Assembly: GCF_000745975.1 (NCBI RefSeq)
Contig: NZ_JQKJ01000003.1
Location: 1 to 64,000 of the forward strand
From: Desulfobacter vibrioformis DSM 8776
GTDB lineage: Bacteria; Desulfobacterota; Desulfobacteria; Desulfobacterales; Desulfobacteraceae
Length of the DNA stretch: 64,000 nucleotides
Direction: 5' to 3'
Position 1 is the stretch's first letter, and every line of letters begins with the position of its first letter. This document shows positions 41,608 to 49,676 of this stretch, in pieces. Position numbers and translations under genes: made by a program. Below the pieces are notes generated by a model that ran no database searches, had not been told where the DNA came from, and saw only the letters and a list, made by a program, of their open reading frames with translations.

Positions 41608-42833
41608 CGTCCAAACAAGGTACTTATACTGGGAATTATATCAAGGTATATAAGCCGGTTTTCAGTCTCATTGTGAATTTGAAATATATGATTTGGCTCA
41701 ATATGTATTGTGTCTCCAGGTGAAAGCGTTGTTGTTCTGCCTGGTTCAACTAATAATGCCTGACCGGTTAAAATATGCAACTGATGCTCCCATGGTGTGG
41801 CTCGCTCTGGTGTGTGGCCTTGGGGTTCGATTGTGACACGGCGGGTACAGAACATCGGAGAACGTTCCAAATTTTCTGTGGTAAGCCAACTGAGACTCAT
41901 CCCTCTAGCACCATGTTCATCAATAGTAAGTATGGGAGTTGAACCTGCGGGGACAGTTATTGCGTAAGCCTTCTCAGAATGCCAATGTTCTATTCGCGAG
42001 ATGTTTTCCTCATCCTCCCTGCGCATCTCTTCGTCTATCTTGATAGGAAAAAAAGGGGAGTCTGCCACGATGCTTTCAAGCAATGCCTCCTCGGTTAGGG
42101 GTGATGGATTGGATTCACAATTGCTCAAGGGACAATGCAAAATAATTTTTGTCTTTTTGCTAGGCGTTAAATTGCTTGTCATTGCTTGCACATGCCTTCG
42201 AATTTCAGCAATATTTCCTAACACCTCCATGTGTTTATTGGAAAACTGTGCAAAGATTTTAAAAGGCCGCCCATCTAACAGGCGGTCAAAATCACGTAAA
42301 GTGAAGTAAGCGACATCTCCAGATTTTATGGGATTGTTGCTACGGAAAAACTGAGGGTGAGTCTCACGGATATAACACAAAAAGGCTTGTTTCTGTTCTT
42401 CGCTGTCAAAAAAACTCTCCGTAGAAATTAACAGATGATTCCGGGCAACCCGCAGAAGCTCAAAAACAACTCGTTCAGAATCTTCTATATGTTCAATGGT
42501 TTCAATACAAAGCACGGTGTCAAACTCATCATCTGGATAGGGAATATCCAAGGCAGAACCATGCTTGATTTTCAGTCCGTAGCGCTTATTTGCTACGGAC
42601 AAGGCATGGTTATTGGTATCAAGGGTCGTAACATCAGCGTTAAAGAGTCTCTCCAAAAGGTATGAATGATATCCATCAGCCCCCCCGACGTTTAGCACTT
42701 TACCCAGCTTAAGTGTATTCAGCACCTTAAAAATGGAAAAAGTACGGGCATAATGTACTAAATGTAGAGGGATAGTGTGTTTCCAACCTTTCATATATCC
42801 ATAAATCGGTGCATGGGCTTGTTCGTATGGCAT
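41604..42833 (-). CDS. Methyltransferase-cupin fusion
   Basis: 409 residues. The methyltransferase domain has VLNVGGADGYHSYLLERL near 46-63, TTLDTNNHALSVANKRYG and VLCIETIEHIEDSERVVFEL. The C-terminal ~110 residues (from about 295) are a cupin fold: TIEPQGHTPERATPWEHQLHI, ILTGQALLVEPG, TLSPGDTIHIEP and IFQIHNETENRLIYL. The two halves suggest an enzyme that methylates a carbohydrate and holds or isomerises it in the cupin barrel. It is transcribed against the rest of the locus. A relic of the Maf gene end lies 16 bases upstream of its start. Confidence 0.83.
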   Translation of the reverse strand: MPYEQAHAPIYGYMKGWKHTIPLHLVHYARTFSIFKVLNTLKLGKVLNVGGADGYHSYLLERLFNADVTTLDTNNHALSVANKRYGLKIKHGSALDIPYPDDEFDTVLCIETIEHIEDSERVVFELLRVARNHLLISTESFFDSEEQKQAFLCYIRETHPQFFRSNNPIKSGDVAYFTLRDFDRLLDGRPFKIFAQFSNKHMEVLGNIAEIRRHVQAMTSNLTPSKKTKIILHCPLSNCESNPSPLTEEALLESIVADSPFFPIKIDEEMRREDEENISRIEHWHSEKAYAITVPAGSTPILTIDEHGARGMSLSWLTTENLERSPMFCTRRVTIEPQGHTPERATPWEHQLHILTGQALLVEPGRTTTLSPGDTIHIEPNHIFQIHNETENRLIYLDIIPSISTLFGR

Positions 42834-42848
42834 TGAGCTTCCTTTAAT

Positions 42849-42951
42849 TTATGGTTTCTGCCTAGTTTTTTCAGGACAGATAGTGCAGGCGCATGTCCGG
42901 TTTTTTTGACTCACTGCCTGCTGGGCTGTTTTCGCAACTTCAATGCCCAAG
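42849..42951 (-). pseudogene. Relic of the 3' end of a Maf gene
   Basis: About 100 bases align with the last ~105 bases of the Maf-type gene (45793-45900). On the minus strand they read IEVAKTAQQAVSQK, where the intact gene has IEAAETAYQAVLQK, and close with RQKP-stop where the gene has KQKPY-stop. Small indels shift the middle. Only the tail is present, so it is a duplicated or left-over fragment, not a gene. It marks one edge of the toxin-antitoxin island. Confidence 0.75.
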
Positions 42952-42984
42952 AAAGCGGATACTACTTTCAGCTTCCAAAAATTT

Positions 42985-43371
42985 TCATCTGAGTGTTAAC
43001 ACCTTATAGTGTTCAAATCGACTGTCATGGGTCACAATTGGAAGATGCCGTAATTGAGCCGTTGCTATTATGATTCGATCAGCCGGGTCTTTATGAATAA
43101 GCGGCAGCGATGAAGAATGCAGCGCAATTTCCCCTGTGACTGGAATTTCAACCAAATCATGAATTTCAAGGGCTTTAGCGTACCAGCAGCATGGTTCCAT
43201 AGTCAAGGCAAGCTTCTTCAGTGAAACTTTACAGCCAATCTCTAAGGCTGATGCGGCACTGACATACACTAAATCAGCTTGTTGAATGGCCTCCAATGTG
43301 TCCTTTGAGAGTCGCCCGCCTCCGTTCACCAGCCAAATCAATCCACAAGTGTCGAGCATTATTGAAGACAT
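42985..43371 (-). CDS. vapC: PIN-domain toxin (VapC type)
   Basis: 128 residues. A PIN ribonuclease fold is shown by MLDTCGLIWL (first metal-binding Asp at D7), SALEIGCKVSLKKL (conserved acidic residue), HKDPADRIIIATA (Asp pair) and THDSRF (last Asp). It should cleave RNA and is kept inactive by the antitoxin encoded just upstream, with which it overlaps by 13 bases. Length is normal for the family. Confidence 0.88.
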   Translation of the reverse strand: MSSIMLDTCGLIWLVNGGGRLSKDTLEAIQQADLVYVSAASALEIGCKVSLKKLALTMEPCCWYAKALEIHDLVEIPVTGEIALHSSSLPLIHKDPADRIIIATAQLRHLPIVTHDSRFEHYKVLTLR

Positions 43372-43586
43372 TCAAAGTCCTCACTCATGTCATCATCAAA
43401 CAGAGGACCGCTCACTGTCACATGCAGTTCCGGGGTCCCCTGTAACCGATTTTTGGGTTTATGGGCTATGATTTCGGCGACCGGTGTGCCATTCCGGCAG
43501 ATAAGGTAAGACGTATCATTCTTTTCTATATTAGATAACAATTTGGAAAGCTTATTTTTTGCTTCAAATACGCTGATAATTTCCAT
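43359..43586 (-). CDS. Phd/YefM-type antitoxin
   Basis: 75 residues. The N-terminal part (ISVFEAKNKLSKLLSNIEK, then YLICRNGTPVAEII) is the DNA-binding fold of the Phd/YefM antitoxins. The acidic C-terminus (DDDMSEDFECLQ) should wrap the toxin. AAAGGAG lies 5-8 bases before the ATG. It is paired with a PIN toxin. A palindrome overlapping the promoter (43617-43646) is the probable self-repression site. Confidence 0.88.
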   Translation of the reverse strand: MEIISVFEAKNKLSKLLSNIEKNDTSYLICRNGTPVAEIIAHKPKNRLQGTPELHVTVSGPLFDDDMSEDFECLQ

Positions 43587-43616
43587 GTGGTCTCCTTTTC
43601 CAAAGCATGCTGCTTG

Positions 43617-43646
43617 TAGCTTAGCTAACTAAGCTAATATTGTCAA
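43617..43646 (-). promoter_or_regulatory. Promoter and palindromic operator of the Phd/PIN module
   Basis: On the minus strand TTGACA (43641-43646), a 17-base spacer and TAAGCT (43618-43623). A perfect palindrome with eight-base arms (TAGCTTAG / CTAAGCTA, 43617-43636) covers the -10 and part of the spacer, the usual position for antitoxin self-repression. Confidence 0.65.
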
Positions 43647-43671
43647 CTCTTGCTATTTGATTTATGCAGAT

Positions 43672-43986
43672 ATGATGACAACAAAATCAATTCCCAGACA
43701 ATGGATCTTCCTTTCATACCCGTTAAGCAAAGACACGCCTGCTTTCGGCAATGGGAATGGAATATGCATTCAGGCCTTAAAACAGATGGATTCAGGATAT
43801 TCCTGTAATACACGCTGCTGGAACTTACCCAATCATTTGGGGACACACTTGGACTTTCCCAGACATTTTATCCCAAACTGGAATCACGCCACTGATTATA
43901 ATGCAGGCTTTTGCGTCTTTAACTATTCATGAATGATTGATTTGGGAGAAGTTAAACCCGGAGAAATTATTTCTCCCAAGCACTGA
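43672..43986 (+). pseudogene. Broken cyclase/kynurenine-formamidase-like gene
   Basis: The frame begins FLSYPLSKDTPAFGNG and contains the family motif HLGTHLDFPRHF, which carries the metal-binding His/Asp residues of the cyclase (arylformamidase-like) family. It is interrupted by TGA at 43930-43932, and after it an in-frame stretch (LGEVKPGEIISP) still resembles the family before another stop at 43984-43986. Only about the first half of a normal gene remains, so it is inactive. Confidence 0.65.
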
Positions 43987-44037
43987 TAACGATAAAAATG
44001 CCTTATATATAGACCACAATAAGATCACAAGGTTTAC

Positions 44038-44128
44038 ATATAGATCATAAATATCATTTGACAAGTCAATTTAAACAACCTATTTTATGAACCATAAAAA
44101 GGCCATATAATTACGTTATGATCTATAT
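44038..44128 (+). promoter_or_regulatory. HipBA promoter with flanking inverted repeats
   Basis: TTGACA at 44058-44063, 17-base spacer, TATTTT at 44081-44086. A 13-base sequence ATATAGATCATAA at 44038-44050 is repeated exactly in inverted orientation at 44116-44128, bracketing the promoter. A partial relative (TATAGACCACAATAAGATCAC) lies near 44006-44027. The repeats are candidate HipB operators, with possible looping between them; they do not match the E. coli TATCC-GGATA operator. Confidence 0.6.
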
Positions 44129-44146
44129 ATAAATCAAGAGGTGGGT

Positions 44147-44485
44147 ATGCCGAAATCTATCGCACGCACCTACTCACAATATAGCCGAGAAGCAGCAGCC
44201 CTGCTCGGTGCGTTAATCCGGGAAGCACGTAATGAGCGCAAACTTACCGCTCAGGAATTGGCGGATCGCGCTGGTATTTCCAGAGGGATGCTGCAACGTA
44301 TTGAAAAAGGCAACCTCAAATGTGAAATTGGGGCTGTTTTCGAAGTCGCAACTATTGTCGGCATCAAGCTGTTTGATGCTGATGGAAGTGATCTGGTCAA
44401 ACAGCTTCGTCACACAAAGGAAAAGCTGGCGCTCATGCCAAAATCTGTTCGCAGGAAGTCAAAAAAGGTGAACGATGACTTTTAA
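44147..44485 (+). CDS. hipB: HipB-like XRE antitoxin
   Basis: 112 residues from ATG 44147, preceded by AAGAGG; GTG 44141 is an alternative start. The helix-turn-helix spans about residues 22-75 (LIREARNERKLTAQELADRA, GISRGMLQRIEKGN). The basic tail is KSVRRKSKKVNDD. It should repress its own operon and neutralise HipA. It overlaps the toxin gene by 11 bases, a typical arrangement. Confidence 0.88.
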   Translation: MPKSIARTYSQYSREAAALLGALIREARNERKLTAQELADRAGISRGMLQRIEKGNLKCEIGAVFEVATIVGIKLFDADGSDLVKQLRHTKEKLALMPKSVRRKSKKVNDDF

Positions 44486-45734
44486 AACAGAAAAAGAAGC
44501 CTTTGTCTGGATTTGGCTCCCTGGAGAAACCGAACCGGTTGTGGCCGGACGTCTTGAAGCGGATAACAGCAATATCATATTCAACTATGGTAAAAGCTAC
44601 TTGGAGCGTGTCAATTCCACCAAGCCTGCAATAGCGATTTACGAACCCGAATTGCCGCTAATGCCTGGATTATTGCCTTTGCTCGAGGGTTTAACCATGC
44701 CCGGTTGTATCAGGGATGCAGCACCTGATGCCTGGGGAAGACGTGTAATCATCAACAAAAAATTAGGACTGAAAGGCGCCAGCATGGATACGGCCGATTT
44801 AGATGAGTTGACGTACCTGCTGGAGTCTGGATCAGATCGAATCGGAGCACTGGATTTTCAACGGTCTCCGACAGAGTATGTGCCACGTAATGTTAATAAT
44901 GTCAGCATAGAAGAGCTGATTGCATCCTCAGAAAGAGTCGAGCAAGGAATTCCCCTCACTCCAGAGCTGGATCAGGCGCTTTTTCATGGAAGCTCCATAG
45001 GTGGGGCTCGTCCGAAAGCCCTGGTTGAAGAAGGGGGAAAAAAATACGTGGCCAAGTTTTCATCCAGCACAGATCTGTACAGCGTCGTGAAGGCTGAGTA
45101 CATTGCCATGCGGTTAGCTGAATTGTCAGGATTGGATGTCGCACCCGTAGCATTGAAAAAAGCAGCGAACAGAGATGTTCTTCTGATTGAGCGCTTCGAT
45201 CGTGAACCCAAAGCTGACAAGTGGACTCGCAAGGCTATGGTTTCGGCTCTGACGCTGTTTGCGTTGGATGACATGATGGCGCGTTACGCCAGCTATGAAA
45301 CCTTATCTGAAATTATCCGCCACCGTTTTACCAATCCAAGGCCGACACTCAAAGAGATGTTCTCCCGGCTTGTCTTTAATATTTTATGCGGAAACACCGA
45401 CGATCACGCACGAAACCATGCAGCCTTCTGGGGTGGCTCTATGCTGACACTGACACCGGCTTATGATATTTGTCCACAAGGACGCACAGGCAATGAGGCT
45501 TCACAGGCCATGCGCATATGTGGTGAGAACAATCTGAGCAGACTCAAGTCATGCTTGAAGACCGCGCATAATTTCCTTCTGACTGAAGAAGAGGCTCGTA
45601 ATATATTTCATCACCAGATCACCACAATCAAACAACATTGGGAAACTGTCTGTAACGAAGCCAAGTTAAATGAAGTCGATAAGAGGCTCCTTTGGAAACG
45701 GCAGTTTTTGAACCCTTATTCGATTGAACTATAA
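44475..45734 (+). CDS. hipA: HipA-like serine/threonine kinase toxin
   Basis: 419 residues. The N-terminal couple_hipA region (residues 10-100) is followed by the kinase: GSSIGGARPKAL near 176 (Gly-rich loop), KYVAKFSSSTD (lysine), DVLLIERFDR, and the catalytic loop FNILCGNTDDHARNHAAFW near 297-315, then LTPAYDICP (metal-binding Asp). Family members phosphorylate proteins such as glutamyl-tRNA synthetase and cause growth arrest. All catalytic motifs look intact. Confidence 0.9.
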   Translation: MTFKTEKEAFVWIWLPGETEPVVAGRLEADNSNIIFNYGKSYLERVNSTKPAIAIYEPELPLMPGLLPLLEGLTMPGCIRDAAPDAWGRRVIINKKLGLKGASMDTADLDELTYLLESGSDRIGALDFQRSPTEYVPRNVNNVSIEELIASSERVEQGIPLTPELDQALFHGSSIGGARPKALVEEGGKKYVAKFSSSTDLYSVVKAEYIAMRLAELSGLDVAPVALKKAANRDVLLIERFDREPKADKWTRKAMVSALTLFALDDMMARYASYETLSEIIRHRFTNPRPTLKEMFSRLVFNILCGNTDDHARNHAAFWGGSMLTLTPAYDICPQGRTGNEASQAMRICGENNLSRLKSCLKTAHNFLLTEEEARNIFHHQITTIKQHWETVCNEAKLNEVDKRLLWKRQFLNPYSIEL

Positions 45735-45792
45735 TTGCACCGGGGCACATGTGACCCATGCTTATATTTACCTTTTTAATGTCAAGTCATGG

Positions 45793-48642
45793 TTAATATG
45801 GTTTCTGTTTGAGTTTTTCCAGGGCAGACCGCGCAGGCTCATTGCCCGGGTCTTTTTGGAGTACTGCCTGGTAGGCGGTTTCTGCAGCTTCAATGAACCC
45901 TTGTTTTAAATAACAATCACCGAATTTTTTTAAGACATGAATCTTTTCAGGTAAAGCAATGAAACATTTTTCGTAGGCGACAGCAGCCGAAGCAAAGTCT
46001 TCATGCCCAAAAAAAGTGTCCCCAAGTTCTTCCCATAGTACGGCCTGGTTGGGGTCCAGCGCCACAGCTTGTGTGAGTGTTTGAATACCCTGATCAAACC
46101 GGTCTGTTTCCATCAGCAGTCTGGCTGAAAATGCGAGCCATACCGGATATGAAGATTCATTTGAATGAAGGGAATGAGCAGGTCCTAGCAAATGCTTTTC
46201 CAGATAAACTGACGCCGCAAACTTGTCATCCCTTTCAGCCATACATCTTGCCTGCCAATAATACCACTCCGGGGTCTGCCCGCAAATGGGTGCCCACAAT
46301 TCTAAAAATTCCTCTGCAAGGTCTATATTCTTGTCTTTCCCAAGCCATTGGGAAATCCATTGAACGGTCATTTCCCAATTTTCCTGTTTTGCCTTCAAAA
46401 CAAACTCTTTTTCCCGGCATGAACGAAGCGCCCATTTCAAATTTCGTGGAATCTTTGACTCTATAAGTCTTTTTAACCAATATTCTCCCAATTCCCGCCG
46501 TTGTATCCCCAATTCGTCCCGTATCGCTGAATCTTCATCGGCAATATTTGTCTCCCACAATTTTTCAGCAGATTCAAAATCCAACAGTTGTGCTTTTGCA
46601 ATTCCCATGAGCATTTTGGCCCTATCCACATCTGGTGATAAATTTTTTCCCTTTGAAAAAATCAACTCCAAAATACTGATGGCTTTTATGGGGCACATTT
46701 CTTTCAAGTAAAGTACGGTAAGCCCCAGTGCCTTTTTGATCGAAAAAGGCGAATCGGAATTCAAATCTGACATGAGCCTGTCTTCTTGTTCCAAGAAAGA
46801 AACAAGCGTTCCTACCTCTTCACTAAAAGCCATCAGGCCCTTTTGATGTCCCCCCATTTCAAGGGCCATCATTTTTGAATCCTTTGCGATGGCCTCCAAA
46901 TAGGTATTAGTTTTTTCAATTTCCTGGACAACCTTGGCCTCATTAATCATTTTAGCTGCCACTTCCTCTATTGGCAAAAAGGGTTTCAACCTATTTCGTG
47001 ACTTTAAAATATTTTGCTTATGAGTCTGGATCTGTTTGGGGAGCTTGGCAAAGGAATTTATCTTTATAGATGACGGAGCGGTTTGATTATCTAAAAACCG
47101 AACTATCTTTTCGTTGTTTGATAGAATGGAATTAACTTGTTTAAGCCGTGCTTTTGCTTCACGCAGTTGAGAATTAGCTGCTTTAAGAAATTTAGACAGG
47201 GAGACACAAGGCCGTTTTTCCAATGCAGATGCGACAATAGTATTCACATGTATCTCCTGCATTAAATCACTTTTAAGCACATCCTCAAAATTTTGAACTA
47301 TCGTACCCTCAATATAAGCGCCAGCCGCTGTTGCATTGATATAACGACGGGAAGACTGCCGCATAATTTCTTCAAAAGTCTGTTTAAACTCTAACAGGAA
47401 ATCCCGGGTTTTAACCATCTTTCCATCAACACCTTTAACATGAATCAAATTTTTCCCTTGATGCCAGTTATGGTTGAATACGGTTCCCTTTACATGATCG
47501 GCATCTTCGGAAACCAATGCAAAATCATGCCCTAACATGATAATTGGATCCGCTTCAATCATCTGGGCAAATGAGAGCGAAAGAGACGCCACCGTGCCGG
47601 AAGGCTTCATCAAGTCTTGTACTTTCAGGGCGTCAATCATCCACTCCTGGGTATCATTGTCCTGAAAACAGAAAAAAAGGTGGTCTAAGGGCAGTCTTCT
47701 GGCCGTTGGAACCGATGTCGAAATAACGGCCACAAGGGAGAATGGCGCTTTTTTTAATAAATGCGGGGACAATTTATCAGAATTAAGTTCCCGAAAATCA
47801 AGGGTCGTGACAAAATCAGGGCGAATTTCGTTATTCAAGAGAGGAACAGCAGCCGAATCCACCGCAATAATGACACATTTCCCCACAGCTTTTTTCAAAT
47901 CTGCCATGCTTTGATTTAGAGAAGGGCCGGCGGAAACCAGGATGGCAGGTTTGCCGCGAAACGCCCCTTTCAGGACATCCACATTCCGGGCTTCCCGGAA
48001 CAGTGCCATGTTCCGAATCCTGTTTTTAAAAAGCAATTCACCGCATTTATCAAACACGCCTTTGGCCGAAATGGCCTTAGTTGCATAGGCCCTTGCTTTA
48101 TTGACAGCGTCGGTGTACAGCGTTTTATTCCAATCAAATTGAACCATATAATTGCTGAAGAAAATATTTACGGAAATGGGGAATCCCACTAAGGTTTCGT
48201 CAAACTGCTGCCAGTCGATCTCTCCGACAAAAAAGGTTACTTTTTCAGACAGGAAAAGAGGGCGCAAATCCACATAGGTTAAAGCGGTACAAAATATATC
48301 TAACGAGGGTTCAACAACCATCATCCGGTACATATCCTGACGCATTTCCAGGGCGGCCAGGGGCCGGTACCCAAGCCCCATTCCCGTAAAGATACACACT
48401 GTCGTATTTAAATTTTCCTCTTTTTTCAGCATGGGAAAATTTTGTCGGACAGCCCCTACTGCATCATTTCTATCGCAGAGGAACTGGAACTTTTCCCCGG
48501 GCTGATGAAATTTCAATGTCGGCCCGGTTTGCGTAGGAAGAATGGTTCCGATTTCCACCGGCGTATGGTCAACAACCTGTTTATAAAGCTTTTGATTGGC
48601 TGATCTCAGGCACACCAGATTTTCTTCACGATAGTTTTGCAC
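45793..48642 (-). CDS. Maf-type (DUF115/MptE-like) glycosyltransferase with TPR tail
   Basis: 949 residues from GTG 48642 (AAAGGAG 7 bases upstream). The central DUF115 domain (about 190-440) contains GKPAILVSAGPSLNQSMADL, VIIAVDSAAVPLL, DFVTTLDFRELNSDK and IMLGHDFALV, as in the Maf motility-associated factors that transfer nonulosonic acids to flagellin. A coiled-coil-like stretch lies near 475-590, and the last ~250 residues have TPR-like repeats (FDQGIQTLTQAVALDPNQ). A role in flagellin or surface-protein glycosylation is likely. The last ~105 bp recur as a relic at 42849-42951. Confidence 0.82.
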   Translation of the reverse strand: MQNYREENLVCLRSANQKLYKQVVDHTPVEIGTILPTQTGPTLKFHQPGEKFQFLCDRNDAVGAVRQNFPMLKKEENLNTTVCIFTGMGLGYRPLAALEMRQDMYRMMVVEPSLDIFCTALTYVDLRPLFLSEKVTFFVGEIDWQQFDETLVGFPISVNIFFSNYMVQFDWNKTLYTDAVNKARAYATKAISAKGVFDKCGELLFKNRIRNMALFREARNVDVLKGAFRGKPAILVSAGPSLNQSMADLKKAVGKCVIIAVDSAAVPLLNNEIRPDFVTTLDFRELNSDKLSPHLLKKAPFSLVAVISTSVPTARRLPLDHLFFCFQDNDTQEWMIDALKVQDLMKPSGTVASLSLSFAQMIEADPIIMLGHDFALVSEDADHVKGTVFNHNWHQGKNLIHVKGVDGKMVKTRDFLLEFKQTFEEIMRQSSRRYINATAAGAYIEGTIVQNFEDVLKSDLMQEIHVNTIVASALEKRPCVSLSKFLKAANSQLREAKARLKQVNSILSNNEKIVRFLDNQTAPSSIKINSFAKLPKQIQTHKQNILKSRNRLKPFLPIEEVAAKMINEAKVVQEIEKTNTYLEAIAKDSKMMALEMGGHQKGLMAFSEEVGTLVSFLEQEDRLMSDLNSDSPFSIKKALGLTVLYLKEMCPIKAISILELIFSKGKNLSPDVDRAKMLMGIAKAQLLDFESAEKLWETNIADEDSAIRDELGIQRRELGEYWLKRLIESKIPRNLKWALRSCREKEFVLKAKQENWEMTVQWISQWLGKDKNIDLAEEFLELWAPICGQTPEWYYWQARCMAERDDKFAASVYLEKHLLGPAHSLHSNESSYPVWLAFSARLLMETDRFDQGIQTLTQAVALDPNQAVLWEELGDTFFGHEDFASAAVAYEKCFIALPEKIHVLKKFGDCYLKQGFIEAAETAYQAVLQKDPGNEPARSALEKLKQKPY

Positions 48643-48744
48643 CCATCACTCCTTTTCCAGATATACGCCACGCTTGTTCTTTTTATGGTACAAGCATAAT
48701 AATTAACTTTGCACTTATCCACTATTAAGATGTTCTTATAGTAA

Positions 48745-49039
48745 ATAAACCACATTCTTCTTGAAAAACAAGGCAATAATGAAACAAGCGAATTAACCCC
48801 AACGGTAAAATTTTTAAAGGGCTCGCTTAAAGATGCAGGCGTAGACGAAAAAGACTATACAGAGTATTTAGCAGAAAAATACCTAATGCTGGACAGATTC
48901 CCTTTTTCTGAGCCGGCAAGCATGTTCATGCCCCTTGTCGAAAAAAAAAGAACTGGCAGGAGCAATTTGTGGCACAACTGTGACAACCATATATGATTTA
49001 ACCGCTGATGCAATGTTGCAACTTTTGAAACTCGTTTGA
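48745..49039 (+). pseudogene. Frameshifted PIN-toxin relic
   Basis: Open from 48745 without a start codon. The first part reads TPTVKFLKGSLKDAGVDEK then YTEYLAEKYLM, which looks like the tail of an antitoxin. It continues LDRFPFSEPASMFMPLVEKK up to a run of nine A at 48941-48949. In the next frame the text resumes ELAGAICGTTVTTIYDL and ends at TGA 49037-49039. FPFSEPA and TTVTTIY fit the middle of a PIN domain. The N-terminal Asp motif and the C-terminus are missing, so it is dead. Confidence 0.5.
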
Positions 49040-49129
49040 GTTGGCTTCATATGCAGGTGCGTTCTGGAATCAAAATGGTCTTTTGTTTACATTCCAATGT
49101 TTGGTTCGACAGCCCGCCGACAAAATATT

Positions 49130-49543
49130 TCAATCTTTTTTTATGGATTTTTTACTCTGGTAATCTACCAGAGCCTGATAGAAACCGCCAACACAAAGCT
49201 CTGCGCAATGATAATGGTCTTCGGGCAACGTTTGAAGATAATCGGCAACCATATCGGCAGTGATGTTCCACACATTATCGATGGAATGGCCCTGTGCCAG
49301 ACAAACCACGGTATTGCAGCATGCTGCCGTATAGATGCAGCCGTTGAAATCAAAGGAAATATTGCTAAGGCAATTATTGTGGTCAACCATGATAAAAAAC
49401 TCCACACTGTCTCCGCACACCCCGGTCCGGGTCCCGTATCCATCCGGATTTTCAAGCCGCTCTCTGGAACCTGCTTCGTAGGCCATTTCAATTAGTGTAA
49501 GAGAGTGAACGTTCCAAAAATCCTGGTCTTGACTTTCCATCAT
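49130..49543 (-). CDS. IscU/NifU-like Fe-S scaffold protein
   Basis: 137 residues from ATG 49543 (AGGAG upstream); longer starts would run back into the metF terminator and are rejected. It resembles the NifU N-terminal domain: GVCGDSVEFFIMVDHNN, then FNGCIYTAACCNTVVCLAQG, and HYHCAELCVGGFYQALVDY. The Cys residues at CGD, GC and HC match the usual Fe-S assembly ligands. The small size fits free-standing U-type scaffolds. No IscS partner is adjacent. Confidence 0.75.
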   Translation of the reverse strand: MMESQDQDFWNVHSLTLIEMAYEAGSRERLENPDGYGTRTGVCGDSVEFFIMVDHNNCLSNISFDFNGCIYTAACCNTVVCLAQGHSIDNVWNITADMVADYLQTLPEDHYHCAELCVGGFYQALVDYQSKKSIKKD

Positions 49544-49570
49544 AATAAAACTCCTGCAACAGCACCTATT

Positions 49571-49606
49571 AAAAAACAGACCGGACATTAAATCCTGCCC
49601 GGTCTG
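49571..49606 (-). terminator. Intrinsic terminator after metF
   Basis: On the minus strand CAGACCGG pairs with CCGGTCTG (49606-49599 with 49584-49577) around a 14-base loop, directly followed by TTTTTT (49576-49571). It is well placed to end the hdrA-mvhD-metV-metF transcript about 70 bases past metF. Confidence 0.88.
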
Positions 49607-49676
49607 CTGCTATTTTATACATTTATGAAGCAGCTGTCTCATGTCGCAAAAAAACAGCTGCATCAGTATGTCACGT

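Noticed and set aside
49036-49495. Plus-strand frames opposite the IscU-like gene
   Set aside because: The minus strand has a recognisable NifU-like sequence with a ribosome-binding site; the plus frames do not.
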